Positions 5,225 through 13,162 of a DNA stretch of 19,917 bases are shown piece by piece. Numbering within the stretch: the first letter of the stretch is position 1; each line of letters opens with the position of its first letter. This stretch comes from JALRHH01 sp964638875 (GTDB taxonomy: Bacteria > Patescibacteriota > Saccharimonadia > Saccharimonadales > JALRHH01), in NCBI GenBank assembly GCA_964638875.1, contig CAZXBL010000016.1, positions 1 to 19,917 of the forward strand. The letters run 5' to 3'. The translations under genes and the position numbers were made by a program. The notes beneath the pieces are model-generated. The model was given only the letters and a program-made list of their open reading frames with translations, was not told the origin of the DNA and ran no database searches.

Positions 5225-5649
5225 CGCTTCTTACGGAATAGTTTTGAAATGAATCCTGCGCTCTTTTGCGTAACGACCTTTTCTTGTTGCTTTCTTTCCA
5301 GATAAGCAGGGTAGTCCTCGTCTTTTACTGGACCGTCCTCGGTGAACTTTTCACCCAAAAGTTCCGTTGGGCAAGCAACACTACCCGCATATGTCCCATC
5401 TTCTTTTGCAAAACTAAAAATAATCGATTTGTTACCATTACGAGTTGCTGCATGCTGCCCCCAGAGCACTTGTCTAAGTCTTGGATCGTTTAGGTTATCA
5501 ATCTCACTAACTGGTATCTCAACTAGTTCAGAACTAGTCATCTCGTCCTTCCCTTCAACTTTTCGCGGAGAATCAAATCTACGAGTAAAGCATACTGTAT
5601 CCTCAGGAAAGATTTCTAAACTGGGCTGGAGTTCGGGGTTATTAGCCAC
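5221..5649 (-). CDS. Unrecognised 142-residue protein between recA and recX
   Basis: Not recognised. A soluble, charged protein with no signal peptide or membrane helix. The middle (about 65-95) contains a strand-like stretch with NKSIIFSFAKEDGTYAGSV, possibly a small beta fold. The C-terminus is lysine-rich and ends in FISKLFRKKR, which could bind nucleic acid or a membrane surface. It begins with GTG four bases after the recA stop, and its TGA overlaps the proposed recX ATG, so it is co-transcribed and probably translationally coupled. This suggests, but does not show, a link to recombination or to RecA control. Confidence 0.8.
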   Translation of the reverse strand: MANNPELQPSLEIFPEDTVCFTRRFDSPRKVEGKDEMTSSELVEIPVSEIDNLNDPRLRQVLWGQHAATRNGNKSIIFSFAKEDGTYAGSVACPTELLGEKFTEDGPVKDEDYPAYLERKQQEKVVTQKSAGFISKLFRKKR

Positions 5650-5653
5650 GACA

Positions 5654-6682
5654 TTACTCAGCAGCGGCTAGTTCGCGGACTTTTTTATCTAGTTCTGCAA
5701 GGACTTTGGGGTTTTCTTCTAGGTATTTCTTGGTTGCTTCACGTCCTTGCCCAATGGTTTCACCGTTGTATTTGTAGAAAGCACCGGCCTTTTCTACCAA
5801 ATCGCGATTTGCTGCCAGATCCAGCACGTCACCAGAGGTAGATATACCTTGGTTGTACATAATGTCGAATTCTGCCTCACGGAATGGCGGTGCAATTTTG
5901 TTTTTGACCACCTTCACCCTGGTTCTATTGCCGACTACGGCATCCCCCTGTTTAATCTGTGAAATACGACGAATGTCCATGCGGACAGATGCGTAGAACT
6001 TCAGCGCGTTACCACCAGTGGTGGTTTCCGGGTTGCCAAACATTACACCGATTTTCATACGAATCTGGTTGATAAACACAACCGTGGCTTTGGACTTGTT
6101 AATTACCCCTGTTAGCTTACGAAGTGCTTGGCTCATTAAACGAGCCTGAAGTCCTGGCAAGCTGTCGCCCATGTCGCCTTCAATTTCTGCACGTGGAACC
6201 AGAGCCGCAACTGAGTCAACCACTATAATATCGACTGCATTGGATCTGACAAGGGTCTCTACGATTTCAAGCGCTTGTTCGCCGTTGTCTGGTTGTGACA
6301 ATAGAAGGTTTTCGATATCTACACCGATACGCTTGGCGTATGCAGGGTCGAGTGCATGCTCGGCATCAATAAATGCTGCTGTACCACCGTTACGCTGTAC
6401 CTCTGCAATTGCGTGCAAAGTAAGCGTTGTTTTACCGGAACTTTCTGGGCCATAAATCTCAACCACACGACCCTTTGGTATACCACCACCTAATGCTAAA
6501 TCAAGACTTAGCGCACCAGTTGGAACAGTTTCTACATTCTGCTTGTGGCCTTCGCCCAACTTCATGATTGAACCTTTACCAAACTGCTTTTCGATGCTTT
6601 CTAGGGCTAAGCCAAGAGCTTTGCCCCTACCTTCGCTCTCCGCATCAGTCATCGTCTTTAGTGGTTTATCTTTTTTCGCCAT
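5654..6682 (-). CDS. recA: RecA recombinase
   Basis: ATP-dependent DNA strand-exchange protein, also needed for uptake of transforming DNA. All hallmarks are present: Walker A GPESSGKTT (78-86), FIDAEHALDP with the catalytic Glu (about 104-113), Walker B DIIVVDSVAALVP (about 150-165), the DNA-binding L2 segment GNPETTTGGNALKFY (about 216-230), and a C-terminal domain ending RELAAAE. Its length of 342 residues is normal, and it lacks the long acidic tail of the E. coli protein. An AGAAGGG box lies about 13 bases upstream of the ATG, further than ideal. A TGA-TATACT extended -10 box is found at 6736-6728. It is first in an operon with an unknown gene and recX. Confidence 0.98.
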   Translation of the reverse strand: MAKKDKPLKTMTDAESEGRGKALGLALESIEKQFGKGSIMKLGEGHKQNVETVPTGALSLDLALGGGIPKGRVVEIYGPESSGKTTLTLHAIAEVQRNGGTAAFIDAEHALDPAYAKRIGVDIENLLLSQPDNGEQALEIVETLVRSNAVDIIVVDSVAALVPRAEIEGDMGDSLPGLQARLMSQALRKLTGVINKSKATVVFINQIRMKIGVMFGNPETTTGGNALKFYASVRMDIRRISQIKQGDAVVGNRTRVKVVKNKIAPPFREAEFDIMYNQGISTSGDVLDLAANRDLVEKAGAFYKYNGETIGQGREATKKYLEENPKVLAELDKKVRELAAAE

Positions 6683-6727
6683 AGTCTATAAATACCCTTC
6701 TGATTGTTAGTCCACCCGTTACCTTTA

Positions 6728-6736
6728 AGTATATCA
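6728..6736 (-). promoter_or_regulatory. Extended -10 promoter of the recA operon
   Basis: TGATATACT on the minus strand, i.e. TGN plus TATACT. Start point about 6721, leader about 40 bases. No convincing -35 box, as expected for extended -10 promoters. I saw no obvious LexA-type site. Confidence 0.5.
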
Positions 6737-6840
6737 GATGTAACCATTAGTTTATTACGTGAAACAAGTGGTCTATACATCTATATGGTAGTGGTTATGG
6801 TTTTGTTCTATAGCTGCGCTTAACTACAGGTGCTCGCAAT

Positions 6841-6860
6841 AAGCGAAAGCAGTTTCGCTT
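6841..6860. promoter_or_regulatory. Inverted repeat overlapping the -35 position of the pilB promoter
   Basis: AAGCGAAA (6841-6848) and TTTCGCTT (6853-6860) form a perfect 8-bp inverted repeat with a 4-base spacer. With a start point near 6890 it covers about -49 to -30, a classical position for a dimeric repressor or activator. It lies upstream of the predicted start point, so it should act as DNA rather than RNA. No regulator is known for it. Confidence 0.45.
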
Positions 6861-6874
6861 CTGCTCCGCTCCTT

Positions 6875-6883
6875 TGTTATACT
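6875..6883 (+). promoter_or_regulatory. Extended -10 promoter of the pilB-pilC operon
   Basis: TGTTATACT. The predicted start point is about 6890, so the ATG at 6885 would be partly upstream of the mRNA and the ATG at 6894 would be a near-leaderless start. Confidence 0.6.
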
Positions 6884-6893
6884 TATGGCAACT

Positions 6894-8699
6894 ATGCGCA
6901 TATCCGATGCACTGGTGGAAAAACTGTTGGTGGGGGCAGATAGGATTGCCGCCGATCAATTAAGCGCGCTTAAAGACCAAATCAAATCCGAGAAAAAGCC
7001 ACTTCAAGACTTGGTGATAACCGGTAACGTTATCTCTGAAAAGGATTTAACCCAGTTATATGCCGAAGAGATCGATATACCTTACATCGAACTCAATCCA
7101 AAAGAAATTAAAAAGGATGTTCTGAAGCTGATCCCAGAGCGCATCGCTCGCCAGTACGGCGTTGTACTCTTTGGTGTCGAAGATGAAACCAAGCTCTTGG
7201 CAATGGAAGACCCTGATGACATTCTGGCGATTAACTTTTTGCAGAAACAACTGGGGCAAAAGATCAAGGTACATGTAGCACCTGCTAGCCAGATCCAAGC
7301 GGCTCTGGACCAGTACCGAGGCAATATAAGCAGCGAACTGACTGAGGTCATTACCGAAGAGGATGATGAGGCTGCCGAGGAAGATGTTAAAGCTGAGGAT
7401 TTGAGTGAAGACTCCCCTATTGCCCAAACCGTTAACCTGTTGATTGAATATGCAATTCGTAGCAGCGCCAGTGATATTCACATCGAACCACGTGATGACT
7501 ATGTATCCGTTCGCTACCGTATTGATGGTATCTTGCGTGAAGCCAACAAGCTTCCCAAAAAAGTACACAGCGCCCTGATTTCTCGTATCAAAATTCTGTC
7601 TAATCTCAAAATTGACGAGCGCCGCGTGCCCCAAGATGGTCGTTTCAAGATAAAGATTGGTAGTGGTGTCTTTGCTTTGCGTGTTTCCACCTTGCCCATC
7701 ACCGAGGGTGAAAAAGTAGTTATGCGTATCCTAAGTGAATCAAGTAAAGCTGCCACGCTGGAGGAACTCGGGTTTTGGGGTACTTCGCTCGATCTCGTTA
7801 ACGACGCAATCAAGCAACCGCACGGCATGGTTCTTGTTACTGGCCCTACAGGTTCCGGTAAATCGACCAGTCTGTTCAGCACACTGAGCATTCTTAACAA
7901 ACCCAGTGTCAATATATCCACCGTTGAGGACCCTGTCGAGTACAAAATTCCTGGTGCCAATCAAACACAAGTTAACCCAAAAGCTGGCATGACGTTTGCT
8001 GCCGGTCTACGCGCTTTACTAAGGCAAGACCCTAACATCATCATGGTTGGAGAGATCCGTGACGGCGAAACTTCGGGGTTAGCTGTGCAGGCAGCCCTGA
8101 CCGGCCACCTCGTCTTTGCAACCTTGCACACCAACAATGCGGCCACCTGTCTACCACGTTTACTTGATATGGGTATTGAGCCGTTCTTGATTGCGAGCAC
8201 GGTGCGTGCGGTGGTTGGACAGAGACTCGTCCGTCGCCTATGTGTGGATTGCCGCGAAGAAGTAGTGCCCGACGTTGCCGTTCTGAAGCAAATTGCGCAA
8301 ATTTACGGCACAGGCACCGGCGAAATCATGAAACGTATTCACAACCTGGAACAGCAAGCACTCGACGGCGGTATTGGTAAAGCAAATGTAGGTAAATCCA
8401 AGGTTGATGTTACCAAGCTGTCGACCACTGAGTCCAAAATAAGTCGTATATTCAAGGCACATGAAGACGGTTGCGAAACTTGTGGTCACACTGGTTACAA
8501 GGGTCGGATCGGTATTTACGAAGTGCTCGGGAATTCTAGCGATGTCCAGAAAATGATCGTTACTAACGCAACGAGCGATGTTATCCAAACACAGGCAATC
8601 AAAGAAGGTATGATTACTATGCAGTTAGATGGTTTTATTAAAGCACTGCGTGGTCAAACTACTATTGAGGAAATCTTGCGAGTAACAGCAGAAAATTAA
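6894..8699 (+). CDS. pilB: Type IV pilus assembly ATPase PilB
   Basis: GspE/PilB-family hexameric ATPase that powers pilus extension at the inner face of the membrane. It has an N-terminal MshEN-like domain (about 1-140), an acidic linker (EEDDEAAEEDVKAEDLSED), then the N2 domain (SDIHIEPRDDYVSVRYRIDG). Walker A GPTGSGKST is near residue 318 and the Walker B region NIIMVGEIRDGETS near 382. The zinc-binding pairs CVDC (about 450) and CETC (about 527) are characteristic of extension ATPases rather than PilT. The frame is also open from ATG 6885, but the -10 box at 6878-6883 places the mRNA start near 6890, so ATG 6894 is preferred (601 residues). It is followed four bases later by pilC. No pilT retraction ATPase is in the window. 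Confidence 0.96.
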   Translation: MRISDALVEKLLVGADRIAADQLSALKDQIKSEKKPLQDLVITGNVISEKDLTQLYAEEIDIPYIELNPKEIKKDVLKLIPERIARQYGVVLFGVEDETKLLAMEDPDDILAINFLQKQLGQKIKVHVAPASQIQAALDQYRGNISSELTEVITEEDDEAAEEDVKAEDLSEDSPIAQTVNLLIEYAIRSSASDIHIEPRDDYVSVRYRIDGILREANKLPKKVHSALISRIKILSNLKIDERRVPQDGRFKIKIGSGVFALRVSTLPITEGEKVVMRILSESSKAATLEELGFWGTSLDLVNDAIKQPHGMVLVTGPTGSGKSTSLFSTLSILNKPSVNISTVEDPVEYKIPGANQTQVNPKAGMTFAAGLRALLRQDPNIIMVGEIRDGETSGLAVQAALTGHLVFATLHTNNAATCLPRLLDMGIEPFLIASTVRAVVGQRLVRRLCVDCREEVVPDVAVLKQIAQIYGTGTGEIMKRIHNLEQQALDGGIGKANVGKSKVDVTKLSTTESKISRIFKAHEDGCETCGHTGYKGRIGIYEVLGNSSDVQKMIVTNATSDVIQTQAIKEGMITMQLDGFIKALRGQTTIEEILRVTAEN

Positions 8700-8703
8700 A
8701 ATA

Positions 8704-9915
8704 ATGAAGTATACCTATATCGCGATCGATAAAGCCGGGAAACGTGTCAGCGGGGCCATAGAAGCTAGCTCTGCCACAAGTGCAACAGACACATTAAAAA
8801 ACCGTGGGCTAAAACCGTTTAAGGTTCAGAAAGAATCCTCATTCTCGTTGAATAGCATCAAGCTTGGCGGCAAGAAGATCAAACTAAAAGATATGATGAT
8901 CTTTACCCGTCAGCTATCCACCATGATTAACGCTGGCGTGCCATTGGTGCGATCCTTGAATACGTTACAAGCTCAAACTGAGAACCAAACTTTTAAGCGT
9001 CATATTGGTGAGGTTTGTAAGGACGTTGAGGGAGGGTTGTCATTTGCTGATGCACTGGAGAAACATCCGACAGTTTTTAGCCCGATTTACGTCAACATGG
9101 TTCGTGCAGGTGAAGCTGGTGGTATTCTGGACGATATTCTGAAGAAACTTGCCGTCCAACAGGAAAAGGACGCACATATTCGCGCGAAGTTTAAGGGCGC
9201 TATGACCTACCCGATTATTCTGTTATCAATCACTTTCCTCGTATTTATGGGGTTGATGATGTTTGTGATGCCAAGGCTTGGAAAAATTATCAAGGACCTG
9301 GGCGGACCAGACGCAAAACTGCCACCGATCACTCAAGGAATGTTAGCAATAAGTGATTTTATGGTGAGTAAATGGTACGTCCTAGTCGCGGTGGCAGTTA
9401 TTGGTATTCCTTTGCTTAGAAGAGCGATCTCAACTCCAAATGGGAAGCGCAAAAAAGACGAAATCCTCATGAAAATTCCCATCATTAGCGACATTATTAA
9501 AAAGGTGGCTATTGCACGTTTTGCGCGAATTTTTGCCAGCCTAATGGCAGCTGGTGTTAATGTAGTCGATTCTATTACGATTACATCAAAATCACTCAAT
9601 AACTCAGTAATTGAGGCGGAGCTCATGGAGGCAAGTAAAGCCGTGGTCAACGGGCAGCAGCTGTCGGTACCACTTGCCAGTAGTAAAGTCCTCCCCCCTA
9701 TTGTTAGTCAGATGATGGCGGTGGGCGAAGAAACCGGTGAAACAGCTGAGATTTTGGTCAAGATTGCTGACTTTTACGAGGAGGAAGTAGACACTGTTGT
9801 AGAAAGTCTCAGTTCAATTCTCGAGCCAATTATGATTGTCGTGATGGGTGCCATGATTGGTGTGATTGCAGCCAGTGTGATTGGGCCAATCAGTAAACTT
9901 GGTACACAAATTTAA
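8704..9915 (+). CDS. pilC: Type IV pilus inner-membrane platform protein PilC
   Basis: GspF/PilC-family protein that couples PilB motion to pilin insertion. It has a short N-terminal segment (MKYTYIAIDKAGKRVSGAIEA) and two T2SSF domains (about 60-190 and 265-395). Membrane helices lie near 168-192, 218-236 and 370-395. Signature regions FTRQLSTMINAGVPLVRSL and FARIFASLMAAGVNVVDSI begin the two repeats. The length of 403 residues is standard. It starts four bases after the pilB stop with no strong ribosome-binding site, which suggests translational coupling to pilB. Confidence 0.96.
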   Translation: MKYTYIAIDKAGKRVSGAIEASSATSATDTLKNRGLKPFKVQKESSFSLNSIKLGGKKIKLKDMMIFTRQLSTMINAGVPLVRSLNTLQAQTENQTFKRHIGEVCKDVEGGLSFADALEKHPTVFSPIYVNMVRAGEAGGILDDILKKLAVQQEKDAHIRAKFKGAMTYPIILLSITFLVFMGLMMFVMPRLGKIIKDLGGPDAKLPPITQGMLAISDFMVSKWYVLVAVAVIGIPLLRRAISTPNGKRKKDEILMKIPIISDIIKKVAIARFARIFASLMAAGVNVVDSITITSKSLNNSVIEAELMEASKAVVNGQQLSVPLASSKVLPPIVSQMMAVGEETGETAEILVKIADFYEEEVDTVVESLSSILEPIMIVVMGAMIGVIAASVIGPISKLGTQI

Positions 9916-9935
9916 CGACGACTGTGTAAAAATGC

Positions 9936-9963
9936 TTGCATCTTTAAACCGCTATGCTAGAGT
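9936..9963 (+). promoter_or_regulatory. Promoter of the major pilin gene
   Basis: -35 TTGCAT (9936-9941), 16-bp spacer ending in TGC, then -10 TAGAGT (9958-9963). The start point is about 9970. The message would begin with a small hairpin, AAGCC (9973-9977) with GGCTT (9987-9991), which could protect the 5' end of an abundant mRNA. Confidence 0.5.
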
Positions 9964-10031
9964 TGTAAGCATAAGCCGTATTATGTGGCTTCTTAGTAAA
10001 CAGTAATTAGTAAAAAAGGGTGGGCATTACA

Positions 10032-10514
10032 ATGTTCAAAACAATCAAGAAAGCACAAAAAGGATTCACTATCATCGAACTCCTGATTGTGATCGCCATC
10101 ATAGCTATTTTGGCTCTGTTGGTACTTAACAACTTCCAAGGTGCACAGGCTAAGGCTCGTGATCAGCAGCGTACTACGGACATCAACAACATTCACAGCA
10201 AGCTAGAAGAGTTCTACAACGAGAACAACTACTACCCAAGCACTTTGGTAGCAACACAGCTCAGTGGTATCGATGAGGGTTCACTCAAGGATCCACAAGG
10301 CGGGCAGGCACCAGCTGCTTCAACAGTTGCTGACGCTACTGCTGCTGACGCCGTTGCTGGACCAACAGGCGACTCAGCAACAAGCGCAAGCTACGCGTAC
10401 ATTACATACCCAAGCGGTTGTACCAACAATTGTACTGGCTACCGTCTGCAGACATTCATCGAAAAACCATCGTCAACGACTCCTAATCCATACATTAAGA
10501 AGAGCTTGAACTAA
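10032..10514 (+). CDS. Type IV major pilin-like protein
   Basis: A short basic leader (MFKTIKKAQKG) is followed by the prepilin-peptidase cleavage motif G/FTIIELLIVIAIIAILALL, with Glu at +5, and a long N-terminal helix. The soluble part carries an Ala/Thr/Asp-rich insert (about 95-125) and two Cys in a CTNNC arrangement (about 137-141) that could form a disulfide. An in-frame GTG exists at 10020, but the GGGTGG box at about 10018-10023 fits ATG 10032. Its own promoter and the strong terminator after it point to high, separate expression, as expected for the main structural subunit. The size (160 residues) is normal. Confidence 0.92.
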   Translation: MFKTIKKAQKGFTIIELLIVIAIIAILALLVLNNFQGAQAKARDQQRTTDINNIHSKLEEFYNENNYYPSTLVATQLSGIDEGSLKDPQGGQAPAASTVADATAADAVAGPTGDSATSASYAYITYPSGCTNNCTGYRLQTFIEKPSSTTPNPYIKKSLN

Positions 10515-10532
10515 GATACTTTTGACTACGGT

Positions 10533-10563
10533 ATAAAAACACCCCTAACTGGGGTGTTTTTAT
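10533..10563 (+). terminator. Intrinsic terminator after the pilin gene
   Basis: ATAAAAACACCCC (10533-10545), loop TAACT, then GGGGTGTTTTTAT (10551-10563): a 13-bp perfect stem with a GC core and a T run. It is the clearest terminator in the window. Confidence 0.92.
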
Positions 10564-10571
10564 TACGCTTA

Positions 10572-10580
10572 TGCTATACT
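10572..10580 (+). promoter_or_regulatory. Extended -10 promoter of the minor pilin operon
   Basis: TGCTATACT directly after the pilin terminator. The start point is about 10587, followed by an AGAGGAA ribosome-binding site (about 10589-10596) before the GTG at 10603. Confidence 0.6.
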
Positions 10581-10602
10581 TCTACTAAAAGAGGAACCGC
10601 AC

Positions 10603-10998
10603 GTGGGCAAACATAAACAGGCTGGGTTTACCGCAATAGAACTATTAGTAGCTATCGCGGTTGTTGGTATTCTGGTTCCGACACTTGTTGGGTTTGTGAA
10701 TACGCTTAATCGACTCAACGACCGCGCGCGCGATATGGCAATCATAAATGCCCTCGTCGAAAATAAAGTTGAGGGGCTACGTAGTATGGGCTACACCGGG
10801 CTGAGTAATGGCACTACCCAATTTACCAACGAACTACCGGCCTCTATTGGCAGCCCCAAAACTGCTAGTTACACCGTTACTACCCCGAATGCAGGCATCA
10901 AGCAAATCGATGCAACCGTGACCTACAACGACCATGGAGCAAACAAAACTATAAGTTACCGCACATATATTGGAGAGCTTGGTGTTGGGCAGTATTAA
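10603..10998 (+). CDS. Minor pilin, PilV/GspI-like
   Basis: A prepilin with leader MGKHKQAG and cleavage motif G/FTAIELLVAIAVVGILVPTL, Glu at +5, followed by a beta-rich 100-residue head. The 131-residue length and its position as first of three small pilin genes fit the PilV/GspI class, which primes pilus assembly; the exact class is inferred. The GTG start is supported by AGAGGAA eight bases upstream and by the correct leader. The gene overlaps the next one by about 17 bases. Confidence 0.88.
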   Translation: MGKHKQAGFTAIELLVAIAVVGILVPTLVGFVNTLNRLNDRARDMAIINALVENKVEGLRSMGYTGLSNGTTQFTNELPASIGSPKTASYTVTTPNAGIKQIDATVTYNDHGANKTISYRTYIGELGVGQY

Positions 10999-11677
10999 AC
11001 GGAAACTCTCTCTAGGTCTGGGCCAGGCGGGCGTTACTATCGTCGAATTACTGGTTGTTATTGGTATCGCCAGCGCGCTACTAGTGTCCTTTATGACTGT
11101 TAGCCTTTACATGTACGGTGATACAGTACGTAGCTCAGTATATGCACAACTCGCGAACGAATCTCAAACCGTACTACACTCCATAGTAGAAGAGTTGCGC
11201 CAGAGCTCTGCGATACGTACAAACAACGCAAATCCAGATAGTAACGCACCTGGGGGCGGCTGGACGACAAGCGACAGTAATTTAATCCTTATAATCTCTA
11301 CCCCTGTTGTCGACAGTAGTAATAATTTTGTTATTGATCCTATCACTGGCTATCCATATCATAATGAAATCATATATTTTGCTTCTGGGACCAAACTATA
11401 CAAACGTATTTTGGCTAACACGAACGCCACAGGCAACACTAAAAAGACCAGCTGCCCGCAGGCTTCAGCCACAGCTACTTGTCCTCCTGATATTCTTCTA
11501 TCAGATAGATTTAAAGGCATGAGCTTTGTTTTCTACGATCAGGATGACGATGTTACGACCAACATACCTCTTGCGCGATCAATCAAGCTTACTATTCAAA
11601 TGGAGCGAAAAGTGTTTAGCAAAACACTCACGTTTGACAACAATATTCGAGTCACCATAAGGAACACCGAGTCATGA
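10982..11677 (+). CDS. Minor pilin, PilW/GspJ-like
   Basis: The prepilin motif GQAG/VTIVELLVVIGIASALL carries a conserved Glu, then an amphipathic helix and a head of about 190 residues with Cys in SCPQASATATCPPD. The size (about 231 residues) and the middle position fit PilW/GspJ-type minor pilins. The frame opens at TTG 10970, but the GGAGAG box at 10972-10977 is only compatible with GTG 10982 or TTG 10985; GTG 10982 is used here. The end overlaps the next gene as ATGA, showing tight translational coupling. Confidence 0.88.
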   Translation: MLGSIKRKLSLGLGQAGVTIVELLVVIGIASALLVSFMTVSLYMYGDTVRSSVYAQLANESQTVLHSIVEELRQSSAIRTNNANPDSNAPGGGWTTSDSNLILIISTPVVDSSNNFVIDPITGYPYHNEIIYFASGTKLYKRILANTNATGNTKKTSCPQASATATCPPDILLSDRFKGMSFVFYDQDDDVTTNIPLARSIKLTIQMERKVFSKTLTFDNNIRVTIRNTES

Positions 11678-13032
11678 ACAAGCATAGAGAAAATGGTTTT
11701 GTCCTCTTATCGATACTTGTCACAACAATCTTTGTAATGACAATCGGTGTGGTATCTCTTCAAATGGTATTAAATAACCTTCAGACTGCAAAAAAAGGGA
11801 GGTATCTTGTTAATGCACAATTCGCTGCCGATGCTGGGTTGGATGATGCCGTAAGGCAGCTTAATAATAGTTCAGCTTGGGCTGGCACCGGAAGCGAGCA
11901 AACGCTGTATAGTATCAGTGGTGTTAAAACTACCTATACAACCACAGTCACCGCCGGTGCAGATAATTACCAAAAGTTCATAAACGTAACTGCTAAATCT
12001 TTTGCATCGCCATCCAGTACTGCTCCAATCTATACCCGGAAGTTCACTGTTGAAATGCGTGGGGTAACCTCGGGTGACTACTCTGTGGTTACTGGTGTAG
12101 GAGGGCTGGAGATGAGTAACAGTTCCAAGATTGTAGGCGGCAATGTCTACGTTAATGGAACAATTAGTCTTTCCAACAGCGCCCAGATAGGTCTGTCTAC
12201 TAACCCGGTGAATGTAAAAGTCGCTCACCAGAACTGCCCTGTCCCTGCAAATGCCACATATCCGCGTGTTTGTAACTCAGGCGAGAACGGTCAACCTATT
12301 ACGTTGAATAACTCATCGAGAATTTATGGTGAGGTACAAGCAACGAACCAAACAAACGGCGCAAGCATGTCATTGCCTGGCCTGGTTGCTGGAAGCCCTG
12401 CGGCTTCAAGCCTGCCAGCCCACGACAGAGCTGCCCAAGTTGCTGCTGTAGCCACTACACTAACGGGCAACTTTAGTTGTAGCAGTGGCAATTACAATTG
12501 GCCCTCTAACTACAGGATCACAGGAAATGTGAGTATCTCTAACTCGTGCAACGTCACTGTTAACGGGGATGTTTGGGTGGGGGGCAGTCTATCAGTATCT
12601 AATTCTTCAAAGATGATCGTTGCAAATGGTGCAGGCACTAGACAGCCTGTTCTCATGATTGATGGGTCAGGCGGTGCCAGTTTTTCCAACAGCTCTACCC
12701 TGCAATCAAACAGTTCGAGCACGGGCTTCCGAGTAATTACCTACTGGAGTAGGGCAGGCTGTTCACCTGGCTGCGCGAACGTGACAGGTACAAGCCTCTA
12801 TAATAGTCGCAACGATACCACGATTTCCTTATCAAACAGTTCATCAGGGCCTCAAACAGAGTTCTATGCCCGCTGGACTAAGGTGGACGTAAACAACGCA
12901 GGTAACATCGGGGCATTAGTTGGGCAAACGATCAAACTTTCTAATTCTGGTGCCGTTACGTTTGGTACATCCGTAAGTGGCGTCGGTGGTATTGAGGCAT
13001 GGGTAGTTAAATCCTACAAGCGGACCTTCTAG
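11674..13032 (+). CDS. PilX-type pilus protein with SNS repeats, predicted beta-helix
   Basis: The N-terminus ENG/FVLLSILVTTIFVMTIG is pilin-like but lacks Glu at +5, as in PilX/GspK proteins that sit at the pilus tip. A PilX-like segment (20-130) is followed by about 320 residues rich in Asn, Ser, Gly and Val. These carry repeated SNS motifs (148, 167, 289, 309, 338, 345, 387, 423; NNSS at 212), each next to a short hydrophobic strand such as KIVGGNVYV or NVTVNGDVWVGG. That pattern suggests stacked turns of a right-handed beta-helix with an Asn/Ser ladder. Six Cys (188, 200, 269, 292, 363, 367) could form disulfides. Being last in the minor pilin operon, it is a candidate tip adhesin or tip cap; this is inference. 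Confidence 0.82.
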   Translation: MNKHRENGFVLLSILVTTIFVMTIGVVSLQMVLNNLQTAKKGRYLVNAQFAADAGLDDAVRQLNNSSAWAGTGSEQTLYSISGVKTTYTTTVTAGADNYQKFINVTAKSFASPSSTAPIYTRKFTVEMRGVTSGDYSVVTGVGGLEMSNSSKIVGGNVYVNGTISLSNSAQIGLSTNPVNVKVAHQNCPVPANATYPRVCNSGENGQPITLNNSSRIYGEVQATNQTNGASMSLPGLVAGSPAASSLPAHDRAAQVAAVATTLTGNFSCSSGNYNWPSNYRITGNVSISNSCNVTVNGDVWVGGSLSVSNSSKMIVANGAGTRQPVLMIDGSGGASFSNSSTLQSNSSSTGFRVITYWSRAGCSPGCANVTGTSLYNSRNDTTISLSNSSSGPQTEFYARWTKVDVNNAGNIGALVGQTIKLSNSGAVTFGTSVSGVGGIEAWVVKSYKRTF

Positions 13033-13118
13033 TGAACACCTTGCGCATCTGCTATAACTTCGTTTACGGCATAGTACTCGGCAAGTGTAAGTATAACTTT
13101 CACTTTCCTCCGTTCTAC

Positions 13119-13127
13119 TGGTATACT
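13119..13127 (+). promoter_or_regulatory. Extended -10 promoter of the pilMNO operon
   Basis: TGGTATACT with a weak -35 TTCACT (13099-13104, 17-bp spacer). The start point is about 13134, with a leader of about 30 bases holding GGTGGG before the pilM ATG. Confidence 0.55.
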
Positions 13128-13162
13128 ACCACTAAACATACCGCTTATGGTGGGCACATGTA

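Noticed and set aside
7056..7634. Minus-strand 192-codon open frame
   Set aside because: Shadow of pilB, whose domains and motifs run through the whole region on the plus strand.
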